Source of the DNA: Pyrenopolyporus hunteri
Taxonomy: Eukaryota; Ascomycota; Sordariomycetes; Xylariales; Hypoxylaceae
Assembly (NCBI GenBank): GCA_902806595.1
Contig: CADCXC010000005.1
Span: 1,240,001-1,304,000, forward strand
Reading direction: 5' to 3'
DNA: 64,000 nt
Shown here: positions 12,038 through 21,796 of the stretch, piece by piece
How positions within the stretch are numbered: position 1 is the stretch's first letter
Layout of the letters: each line of letters opens with the position of its first letter
Program-made: the position numbers and the translations under genes
The notes under the pieces: model-generated
The model's input: only the letters and a program-made list of their open reading frames with translations
Told to the model about the DNA's origin: nothing
Databases searched by the model: none

Positions 12038-13955
12038 ATGGACGCCGTGCTCCGCCAGTCCAAGGCCATGTGCCCTTTCTTAAAGAAAGCATCACCCGCC
12101 ACCCTTCGCGCCTTGTCCACTTCCACTCGCCCTCAGGCCTCTCCATGCGGAGGAACGATCTCCAAGCTGCAGCTGCTTGGCCAGCGCTGCCCTGTTATGG
12201 GCAAGGCCCTCGCCATCCAATCCGCTAGGGTCGGCAGGACTCCAATGGCTGCTGCCGCGACTGTGGCCGGAATCCGCAACTACTCCAGCCAGTCAAAGCC
12301 GGGACGCGCCAAAATTCACACCAGCCGGTCGCACGAAGCCAGAACCGTGGACACCTCTGTGTTTAGTACTCACGAAGCAGGTATGTAATGCGCCGCCCTA
12401 ATTCTACGGACTCGAAAACTCACAATTTATTATAGTCCAATTCCCACCATCCGCCCACGTCAACCGCAAAGCCAATGCGTCGGCTTCACTGAGCAACCCC
12501 TCGACCTCGAACACTAAATTCGACTACGGTGCCTTCTACGAGGGAGAACTGGACAAGAAACACAAGGATAAGTCGTACCGGTATTTTAATAACATCAATC
12601 GGCTAGCTAAGGAGTTTCCCCAGGCCCACGGGGCCAAGAGGGAGGAGCGGGTGACGGTCTGGTGCTCCAATGATTACCTGGGAATGGGCCGGAATCCGCA
12701 GGTCTTACGCCAAATGCATGAGACTCTCGACGAATACGGCGCCGGCGCGGGGGGGACGAGAAATATTTCGGGACACAACAAACACGCAGTCGAACTCGAG
12801 GGAACCATTGCGAAATTACACGCCAAGGAGGCCGCGCTGGTCTTCAGCTCCTGCTACGTCGCTAACGATGCGACGCTTGCGACGCTCGGTAGCAAACTAC
12901 CGGAATGCGTCATTTTATCCGACAGTCTAAACCATGCCTCGATGATTCAGGGCATTCGTCATTCTGGGACCAAGAAGATCGTCTTCAAGCACAACGATTT
13001 AGAGGACCTTGAGGCCAAGTTGGCTTCACTGCCACTTCACGTGCCTAAAATAATCGCTTTCGAATCGGTCTATAGCATGTGTGGCTCGATCGGACCAATT
13101 GAAGGCATATGCGATCTTGCCGATAAGTACGGGGCCATCACATTTCTCGATGAAGTTCATGCTGTAGGCATGTATGGGCCGAGCGGTGCCGGCGTTGCCG
13201 AACACCTTGATTTCCAGGCCCATCAGCAGGGCAAGCCCGAAGGGACGATCATGGATCGTATAGATATCATAACCGGCACTCTCGGCAAAGCATATGGGTG
13301 TGTCGGCGGATACATCGCCGGGAGCGCAAAACTCGTGGATATGATTAGGTCCCTAGCGCCCGGTTTCATTTTCACGACTTCGCTTCCGCCAGCTACCATG
13401 GCCGGCGCTAGGGCTGCGATTGAATATCAGATGGAGCACAACAAAGACAGACGACTGCAGCAGCTTCATACACGTGCTGTGAAAGAGGCGTTAGATGCTA
13501 GGGACATCCCTGTTATACCCAACCCCTCACATATCGTTCCGATTCTAGTCGGAAACGCCGAACTTGCGAAGCAAGCCTCGGACATGCTATTGAACGATTA
13601 CCAGATTTACGTGCAGTCTATAAACTACCCGACTGTACCCGTAGGCCAAGAGCGCCTCAGAATTACTCCGACTCCGGGTCACACGAAGCAATATCGCGAT
13701 CAGCTCGTCACCGCCATCGACGAGATCTGGTCTAAGCTTGGCATCAAGCGAACATCCGAGTGGGCGGCTGAAGGCGGCTTCATTGGCGTCGGCGAAGCCG
13801 GGATCAGTGCCCCGGAGCCTCTCTGGACGGATGAACAATTGGGAATCGATCAAAAAGTCGCCAAGGAAATTAGAGAATCCAAGCCAGCCAACGGCTTCAT
13901 GGAAACTCTGCTCGAACGTGAGAACTCGGCTGCGGCCGTGAGCGCAACCGCTTAA
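12038..13955 (+). CDS. HEM1: 5-aminolevulinate synthase, mitochondrial
   Basis: Two exons, 12038-12380 and 12436-13955; 620 aa. This PLP enzyme condenses glycine with succinyl-CoA to give 5-aminolevulinate, the first step of heme synthesis, in the mitochondrial matrix. The N-terminus is a basic, Ser/Ala-rich presequence. It contains two Cys-Pro heme-regulatory motifs, at C12-P13 (AMCPF) and C51-P52 (QRCPVM). The catalytic core starts near residue 145 and shows VWCSNDYLGM, GTRNISG, FLDEVHAVGMYG, and the PLP-binding lysine K399 in TGTLGKAYG. The intron separates the presequence region from the core. The heme-regulatory motifs suggest feedback control by heme on import or stability (known for the family, inferred here). 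Length agrees with fungal orthologues, known as HEM1 in yeast and hemA in Aspergillus. Confidence 0.97.
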
Positions 13956-15155
13956 TTGCCTTCTAGTCTCAACGGAGACAAACCTATACCCGCAATAGGG
14001 GAGCTCATCGGACCTAATCCACGTTCTTTCGGGCGTAGCGGGAGAATTGGTAGTGTGCGGACAAAAATTCTTGATCTGATTCGAATTTACTCGTGCTGTA
14101 AAGACTATGTACCGTCTTGGAAAGCATCGAGGCCAATTGTATGTCGTAGCCCATTGGCATTTATAACACAATACAATCAGCGCCATCCCGCCAGCCGGGT
14201 GGATAACGCTCATTGATATACCTCACTACAGCCTCATATAGATACCTATGTGTGAAGTCCAGGATATGCTCGGTGTTTTGAAATTATGCAGAGAGCTCTT
14301 CAATTCTGATACGTATGTCTAACAGCAGAACCAGACTTAGAAGTTGAGAGCCTACTTGATCTCTCCTATTATCGGCGATACGGACGTTGGTACCATCAGT
14401 CATCAGCTCGATATACAACCCCACGTATCGAAAAACAACATCAAACGGCTCTACGCGAAGTTATCTACCTAGGTAGGTAGATATATTAGCCTTAACGTGA
14501 TCAATTTCTCTGATGTATCATTTAACACGGTCCCCAGTAGATTTCCTCTTGACATGGCTAATAGAAATATAATGTTCGTTCAACTTAACAAGGTCAAGAA
14601 ACTTTCAAGGGATAAACCCTACTCTCAAACTTCTCGTTATGCTCACTAGCAAAAGCAGTTCTATTTTCAGACTTCGAGCCTTCTCAGGAGGCCGGAACGA
14701 ACTGCTCACGCGGAGACCCGCAAGTGGCTAAATAGCATGTGCTTCGGCGAAGAGGATCTCACCTCGACTATTTATCCGTTCTTGGCTAGGGTGTCGTTAA
14801 TCTGTATAGGCTCACATACCCCACAGTCAAGACGCGGAGGTGACATCTCGCGGAGCTTAACACGACGACCGCCTAGGTTTCAGGGCGAACCGGCTGCTTC
14901 TCCACACGTGTTGGGAGTGTTTAGATGGTAGCCTGTAGGTACGTGGATGTTACCGCTAGAATACCGTGGTGATCTAGAACAAAGCATACCAATTTACTAT
15001 GGATTGGCCGGCAAATATGGATCATATCGGGCGCTATCTTGTTTGGGAACCCCTAATAGAGCCGTTCCCTACTGATAAAAAAGGGGAACATCCGAGGTGA
15101 ATTTTGAAGATTATACTCTCCAAGTAACTTCGAGAATCGCTTCAATACCATAAAC
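13956..15155. other. Intergenic, HEM1 to GH30
   Basis: 1.2 kb with HEM1 terminator sequence and GH30 promoter. One exact TACCTAGGTA palindrome lies at 14466-14475. No gene was recognised. Confidence 0.4.
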
Positions 15156-17029
15156 ATGAGGTTAACTGATCTGATCGTTGTTACCGGTACCCTGCCGTTC
15201 GCGTCGGCGGTGCCGGCATGGCTCAGCCGTCGCCAGGCTGCGTCGACGATCACGGTCGACCTGACGAAGACATACCAGACCATCGACGGCTTCGGCTGTT
15301 CCTTCGCCTTTCAGCGAGCAAACCTGATCACCAACATGTCGGACAAGACCAAGCAGCGCCAGCTCCTAGATCTGCTCTTCAATACGACGTCGGGTGCTGG
15401 TTTGTCAATCATCCGAAACGGTATCGGGTCCAGCCCAGACAGCAGCTCCGACCACATGAACACGTTCGCGCCGAAGGACCCCGGTGGGCCAAAGGCGACG
15501 CCGCAGTACCAGTGGGACGGGAAGGACTCGGGCCAGCTGTGGTTGACGCAGGAGGCCTATAATACGTACGGCGTACGCCAGATCTACGGCGACGCCTGGA
15601 GTGCACCTGGATACATGAAGACGAACAACAACGAGAACAACGGCGGCACGCTGTGCGGCGTCCCCGGCACCAACTGCCGCAGCGGCGACTGGAGGCAGGC
15701 GTACGCGGACTACCTGGTCCAATACGTGAAATACTACGCCGAAGCCGGCGTCCCTGTCACCCGGTGAGCCATGGAAATCCATTCCTTCATGAACACATCA
15801 CGCCCCTCTCATGAGACTGCCTGCATAAGCTAATTAGTCCTCCTACCGATCCTAGAATCGGCTTCCTCAACGAGCCCGAGTTTTCGCCGGGCTACGCGGG
15901 GATGAACTCGAACGGGCAGCAAGCGGCCGACTTCATCAAGGTCTTGTACCCGGCGCTCGAGGCGGCTAACCTGACTTCGCAAGTCGGCATCGGCTGCTGC
16001 GAGTCGGAGGGCTGGGGCAACCAGGTCAACATGATCAATGCCATTAAGTCTGCTGGTGCGGAGAATCTCCTCGCCATGGTTACGTCGCACACGTATACCG
16101 GCGGGCCCTCGGGACCGATGAATACACGGTATGCATTGGTATTTCTTTCGTAGAAGTTTGGAAAGCATAGCGTTTATTTTGTTAATCTCGATCGTGGCTA
16201 ACATGTTTGCAGTATGTCATAATCCCCCCTTCTTCGAATTCATACTTCTCTTTCCATTAGACGAGATATTTCAGGCAACGAAATACGCGAATTTCTATAT
16301 GATATACTCACGCTGTAACAGGGTTACCCGTCTGGCTATCCGAGCAATGTGATCTCCAAGGGCAATGGACAACCACCGTATGTGAAAACCAGAACACCCC
16401 TTATTCTGACTGCTTACAATCCAAATCAACACGACCTAATACATAATCTCTAACCCCCACCGTCACAGTGGTTCCAAGGCGGCGGCGCAGGCGAAGGCCT
16501 GACCTGGGCGAACAACATCTACAACGCGCTCGTGAGCTTCAACATCTCGGGGTACCTGTACTGGGAGGGGGTGCAGTGGCCGAGCCCGAACACGAACGAG
16601 AAGATGGTGCGGGTGGACCAGCAGTCGCCCTACAACTACGAGGTCTCCAAGCGGCTGTGGGCCTTCGCCAGCTGGTCGCGGTTCGTGCGCCCGGGGGCCG
16701 TCCGCGTCGGCAGCAGCGGCGGCTCCGGCGTCAAGAGCGCCGCCTTCCGGAACGTCGACGGCAGCGTCGCCGTCGTCGTCATCAGCACCGGCGGCTCCGC
16801 GAGCAACGTCAGCATCAAGCTCAACGGCGCCGCGGCCAACGCCACCCAGGCTACCGGCTGGGTCACGGATCAGACGCATAATTGCGAGCAGATCGCGGCT
16901 ACGGTGGCGAATGGTGCTGTGACTGGCTCCGTGGCCGCGAGGTCCATCACGACGTTCCATATCCCGGCGCCGCCTCCCCCGGCTACGGCTAGGAGCGAGG
17001 AGAGGGAAGGGGGTTGGCGATACGCGTGA
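15156..17029 (+). CDS. Secreted glycoside hydrolase family 30 (xylanase-type) enzyme
   Basis: Four exons: 15156-15763, 15856-16127, 16322-16377 and 16469-17029; 498 aa. A signal peptide (residues 1 to about 18, cut after ASA) is followed by an RR dibasic site, suggesting a short propeptide. The (beta/alpha)8 domain begins with QTIDGFGCSFAFQRA. The acid/base Glu is E209 in LNEPE, and the nucleophile is E301 in PVWLSEQCDL. A C-terminal beta-domain of GH30 type follows, with a Pro-rich end. The pattern resembles fungal subfamily 7 endo-xylanases and glucuronoxylanases; the exact substrate is inference. The second intervening sequence (16128-16321) only yields the conserved SEQ block if spliced as a stwintron. 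Exon 4 is strikingly GC-rich at third positions compared with most neighbours. Confidence 0.88.
16128..16321 (+). other. Putative stwintron (twin intron) in the GH30 gene
   Basis: The internal intron is 16129-16212 (84 nt): donor GTATGC, branch-like GCTAAC at 16197-16202, acceptor TTTGCAG. Removing it joins G16128 to TATGTC at 16213, creating a perfect GTATGTC donor. The external intron then uses the AACAG acceptor ending at 16321. The resulting junction (C16127 joined to G16322) reads MNT-R-LPVWLSEQ, in frame with both flanking exons. A single GT-AG excision gives the wrong frame or stops. Expression was not observed, so this is a prediction from sequence. Confidence 0.8.
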
Positions 17030-17520
17030 GTGCTGATGTGTTGTAAGGTTCCAAAAGTTCTTGCTGGGCTGTTTTATGATAGTTTATGAATCAATTATTC
17101 GTTGAGTTCCTCGGAAGCCCCTGGGAGTTTGCTCCGTCAGAAAAATGCGAAGGGGAAAAGTTCCTTACCTAACGCCTTCTTGCGTCTTGCATCTCCAAAA
17201 AGGAAGTGCGGAATATGTACATAGCAAGCTATTCGGATCTATTCTATGATTCATTCGATATCTTTCGTGCCTAGGATTATTTATCTCATATTGAAGGCTA
17301 TATAGTCCGGAACCTGTCTACCTTAAGAGTACCTACGTACTCGAACATCTACGGACAATTTCGATGAACTTAATTAGGCGTAGTTTAAGCAGTTCATGGA
17401 AGAAGTAAGAGTAAGGATATTATACTTCAGTTTATGCAATCCATCAGCTCGGGTTTTATTTAATAACGAGATAACGGACTCATCTACCCCCATAAACCTA
17501 ATATCACACACACACGCATC
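17030..17520. other. Convergent intergenic region
   Basis: Spacer between the 3' ends of the GH30 and isochorismatase-like genes. AT-rich; nothing recognised besides presumed 3' UTRs. A short CA run sits next to the isochorismatase stop. Confidence 0.4.
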
Positions 17521-18624
17521 CTACAACTTCCCCAACATCTCGCCCAACACCTCCTTCGTCTTGGGGCCCGTCTCCTTGACCAGCTTCACGATCTCCCTGA
17601 ACTCGGGGATCTTGGCGTCGCCCATGCACTCGTACAGCCAGCTCTCGCTGGTCGTCACAGCCACGCCGGCGGCGCGCAGGCGCGCCAGCGCCACCGGGAT
17701 CTCCTCCTTGTTGCAGCTGCTGACGCCGTCCGCGAGCACGTACACCCGGTGGCCTAGCGCCTGCAGGTCCAGCGCCGTCTGCGTCACGCAGATGTGGCTC
17801 TCGATCCCCACGATGGCGACTTGGGACGCCGGCTCCGTGGGTGTACGCATGAAGGCGGCTCGAAGCTCGGGGACGCGGAGCACTGATGGGACGGGTTAGC
17901 ATGGCTTCTACTTGGGGTGTGTGATGGGTGGGAAAAGTGAAGGGGTTTATTAAGGGACGTGGAGAAGTCTTGAGAGTAGTGGCTAGTCCGTTATGGGAGT
18001 TACGAATGAGATTGCACTGAAAAGGGGGAAAGGGAAAATGGGGAATGGAATGGATTCTGAGCACTACGTACTGCTAAAGGCTGTCTTGTCGGCGTTGATG
18101 ACCGCGTCGGCGGTTAGTTCCTGGAGCTCGGAGACGGTAGGCCCGAGTCTAGCGGCATTCTGCGTAGTGACATAGACGGGGATATTGAGGATCTTAGCCG
18201 CGCGGAGGACTTTCTGCGCCGTTGGGAAGCTAATATTAAGTGAGATGTTAGATTATTAGTTCTTCAATGGGGGTTTAATTATCCTCGCTGGAACCCGTCT
18301 CAACGAGGAGCCTCAACGTAGTCTAGATAGTACTGGCTTTACAAGGCAGAGACACGTAATGATGAGTGTCATACATTGTTTCATATTGCCAAATAGCGCC
18401 ACGGAACTTCTCTTGCACATCGCAGACACTGTGCCATTCTCGGTCAGTTTCTCACCATCTCGTACGACAGGGAATTATCCCCGTCTCCAGTTGGTTGAGC
18501 TCACAAGACTGCTGGATTTTCTGCGAAATGTCAGTCACAATACACACTTTACGTGAGATTCCCATTAGACCTCAGGGGCAATAGTTCCAAACATACCGAA
18601 GTGTCGTTTCGGAGTGGCGGCCAT
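17521..18624 (-). CDS. Isochorismatase-like cysteine hydrolase
   Basis: Five exons: 18597-18624, 18505-18520 (16 nt), 18375-18428, 18072-18229 and 17521-17882; 205 aa. The phases agree at every junction. The spliced protein shows the isochorismatase-superfamily triad: D18 in FVCDVQEKFR, K81 in NADKTAFSM, and C117 in GIESHICVTQTA, plus the conserved cis-peptide region before the Cys. The family hydrolyses amides or enol ethers (isochorismatase, nicotinamidase, ureidoacrylate hydrolase). This short single-domain type resembles the eukaryotic ISOC1/2 group, whose substrates are not settled. No secretion signal is seen, so it is probably cytosolic or organellar. The five-exon structure with a 16-nt exon is unusual for such a small gene. 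Confidence 0.88.
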
Positions 18625-19460
18625 GGCGGGATTTTGGGTATACTGGCGGATATAGGGGGGCGGTAGCGGTAAAGAGATCGGACGACGGCGTATTCCTCTC
18701 GCAGCAACCGTGAATCCCGATATTCTCGCGAAGTTCATCAAAAACCGGTTTTACATCCACAGTCGCCTCGTCGGTTAACGGAGTAGGAGGTCAGGGGGAA
18801 TGCGGCGTATGGCGAGAGGAACGGGGAATTCCGAGATTGGAGCGAGGCCGGGCCAGTTAAAGTCGAGCTACATATATCCCCGATAAGTACAAATACCTAA
18901 CCTAGGTAAATAGCGACCTATCGATGCTAAGGTGCGGGGCGGGATCGGGATCGGGATCGAGCGGGGATCGGGACGAATGGTATAGCTTATCGATACCCGA
19001 GTGGTCGTACAAACAGCGGGGGAGGCGCCACGGGATATCAATAGGAGGTATATAGGTATCTACGGGCTTGCTGCATACATGTACATACATGTATTCCTAA
19101 CCTATAAGCGCCGTGACTGTGGCTGCAGATCTAGGTCTAGGAGGTAAAGCCGTGTTCTACCCGGTTACTTACATACTCCCGTACCTCCCTATATGTAATG
19201 TAGATGCAAACGCCCTTGCATATGCCGAACATACCCGTCAGCTCGTATAGATTGGTACGTGCTAAGGCCATGCACGACATTGAATCGCCAGCGTCAACCA
19301 TAGGCTTAGACCCCAAATTTAGACCTAAAAACTCGGTACATACATCAGAGTTGCTAAAGAGTCGCATTGCTTATACCAAAATCGCAGATTATAGCCTGGA
19401 ATAACCCATCCCTTAGCCTAACATCTATGTATCCCCTTCATCCGAGTAGAAAGCAGCGAT
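18625..19460. other. Intergenic, isochorismatase 5' flank / THI6 3' flank
   Basis: About 0.8 kb. It holds a GGGATC tandem tract near 18941-18958 and several CCTAGGTA-like motifs. No gene was recognised. Confidence 0.4.
18941..18958. repeat. GGGATC tandem repeat
   Basis: Three perfect tandem GGGATC units followed by degenerate copies. Confidence 0.8.
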
Positions 19461-21275
19461 TCAAGCTACCACACTAACCCTAGCCCTCCCCAACCACCCC
19501 AGGTCGCCTTTCACCGTAGCTTTCCTCACATTATACAGCTCGTCAAGGAACGCCGGGACAAAGGTGCCGGGGCCCTTGACATCCGGCCTCTCCGCCGCGA
19601 TCTCCGCCGCGATGCTATAATGCAGGATCGCCGAGATAGTCGCAGCCAGCTTGTCGTTCGGGTGCGCCGCGATCGCGGCCGAGATCGTCGTGCCGAGGCA
19701 GCACCCCGTGCCCGTCACCATGGCCAGGTACTCGTGGCCGTTGTCCACGGCGAACACCTTCTCCCCCGCGGTGACCAGGTCCGTCTTCCCCGTCATCACC
19801 ACGATGTGCCTGCGCAGCCGCGCCAGCTCCTTGATCGCGGACGCGAGTTCTTGCTGGCTTTGCCCGCCAGAGGCGCTGTCGACGCCTCTCTGCTGCACGT
19901 TGGATCCCCCCGGCACGCACGATAGGATCTCCGCCTGGTTGCCCTTGAGCACGTCGACGTAGCCGCCGCCGAGGATGGTCTTGGTGGCTGAGCGCCTGAC
20001 CGCCGTTGCGCCGGCACTGTGTAGGTGCGCTTGTTAATTTACACATATATGCTATTAAATTGAGACATAAAAAAAAAAAAAAAAAAAGCAAAACTTACCC
20101 TACGGGGTCAAATACTACAGGCTGTCCGGCATCATTATACGCCTTAATCGCTTTCAAAAAATTCGCCAGCCCATCCGGCGTCACCGTCCCCATGTTAACG
20201 ACCAACGCGCCTCCTAGCTTCGCCAGGTCCTTGGCCTCCTCACCGTAATTCGCCATGATAGGGCTGCCACCGACGCTCAGCGCGACGTTGGCAGCGAAGT
20301 TCTGGACGACGAGGTTGGTCATGTTGTGGGACAGCGGCTTCTTGGTGTCGACGGCCTTGATGATGTACGGGACCAGCGACAGCAGCTCCTGCGGCGACCT
20401 CGCCTGCTGCCCCGCGGTCACGCTGGATTTGGCGAAGACCGGGGGCGTTTTCACGAGCTGCAGGAGTTCTCGCGCCGCGGCCTCCGGGTCCCGGGCCGCC
20501 ATGATGGCGCTTACGACCGCGACGCCGTCGAGGGATTTCCCCTTCCCCGCGCTCTGCCATACCACGCGTGACACGTTGGACGGGTTGATCCCGCCGATGC
20601 AGACCGTCTTCACGGGCCATTTCTCGGCTTCGATCTTAAGAAGGATCTCCTGGACGCCTTCTACGCCGATGATACCCTTTACGTTTCCCTTTCTGTAGCT
20701 ATGTTAGCTGCATACGTTTCAATTAATATTATCGTAGGTTTCTTACGTCGCCGTTGCAAACACGGTCCCGATGCCTAGATAATCGGCACCCCCCTTAGAC
20801 GCGACTTCCGCTTCGGCGACACTGTTCACACTGACGCCGATAATGGCGTCCTGTCCTAGGATCTTTCTAGCGGTAGGTAGATCTAGGTCGTTGTTTAGCC
20901 AAGCCATTCTCCCTCAACCTACTGCGAACAAACTACTACTCTAGAAGCATGACGTCACTAAAATAAACTGGGAGGACTCAAATACTCACCAATATCGTCC
21001 TGTCCAATATGCACACCCTCGCAACCGACCGCGAGCGCAACATCGACGCGGTCATTGATGAGCAGCAGGACGTTGTGCCTCTTGGTGATCTCGTGTAGCT
21101 TCCGGGCCGTGGACACGAGCACACCTGTGTCACTGGTCTTGTCCCTGTACTGCACACAAGTGACGCCGCCCTTCAGAGCCGCCTCGACGACGTTGCATAT
21201 ATCTGCGTCGCCGAGAATAGCGGGCGTCGAGTCCGTCACTAGGTACAGCGAATAATCTACCTCGTGCTTCGGCAT
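19461..21275 (-). CDS. THI6: Bifunctional thiamine-phosphate synthase / hydroxyethylthiazole kinase
   Basis: Four exons: 20990-21275, 20747-20882, 20099-20692 and 19461-20016; 523 aa. The N-terminal ThiE-type TIM barrel (about residues 1-225) joins HMP-PP and HET-P into thiamine phosphate. It shows YSLYLVTD, VTCVQYRDK, LLINDRVDVAL, GVHIGQDDIDLP and the GADYLGIGTVF loop. The C-terminal ThiM-type ribokinase-like domain (about 245-523) phosphorylates hydroxyethylthiazole. It has HNMTN, VVFDPVGAGAT across the last splice, and GTGCCLGTT with the catalytic Cys. This fusion order matches yeast THI6. Intron 3 (20017-20098) has a T19 tract on the coding strand. I see no TPP-riboswitch motif upstream, so regulation is undetermined. 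Confidence 0.95.
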
Positions 21276-21796
21276 ATTTTTTTTTCTGGCATGTGTTGGA
21301 ACTAGTGACGATAATGGGCTTCCGGTGACGTTGCGGCCATTTACACAAGAATTGTGTAATAGACTTGACTACTACGAAGTTAGTACATATTAGATATACC
21401 TGAATATAGCTACATATGTAATTGGCGGGGTTCGCGTCCGATTACTTGTATCCCGCTACTCCGGTTTATATATATATGTACGGGCTGCCGTCCGATTGGC
21501 AGGACATGTCTGAAGGAACCTCGAACTAATGCACCTAGGCAAGGTACACAGACTATGAGCCAGTAGCCGTTAATTCTCCTACTGGACGTGGCCAATGGAG
21601 CCATGTATATATGATAGGTAATCGGTACCGTTTAAGGTATTTAGTATTGCTTTTTATTGTTTTCTTAATCATGCCTACCTACAACGAAGTAGAATCGCCG
21701 AAACCCCAGCAAGGAAGCGTTGGAACGTGAGCTCGGCACACCATCGTCAACCATTGCTCCGTTATCGTGGAGGTCATTAGTCTCTAAGGGCACCCT
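21276..21796. other. Intergenic, THI6 promoter
   Basis: Half-kilobase spacer, AT-rich with TATA-alternating stretches near 21468-21478. No riboswitch core or RNA gene was seen. Confidence 0.4.

Noticed and set aside
17504..18064. 186-aa minus-strand frame overlapping the isochorismatase-like gene
   Set aside because: Runs through the intron and lies in another frame from the conserved catalytic exon; Arg/Gly-rich shadow of GC-rich coding DNA.
15156..21275. Metabolic gene cluster of GH30, isochorismatase-like and THI6 genes
   Set aside because: Functions are unrelated, orientations differ, and no transporter, backbone synthase or pathway regulator is present. Adjacency appears incidental.
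20990..21796. TPP riboswitch upstream of THI6
   Set aside because: No CUGAGA / ACCUGAUC-like core pair is visible on the coding strand before 21275 or in the first intron. Fungal TPP switches are mainly known in THI4, NMT1 and transporter genes.
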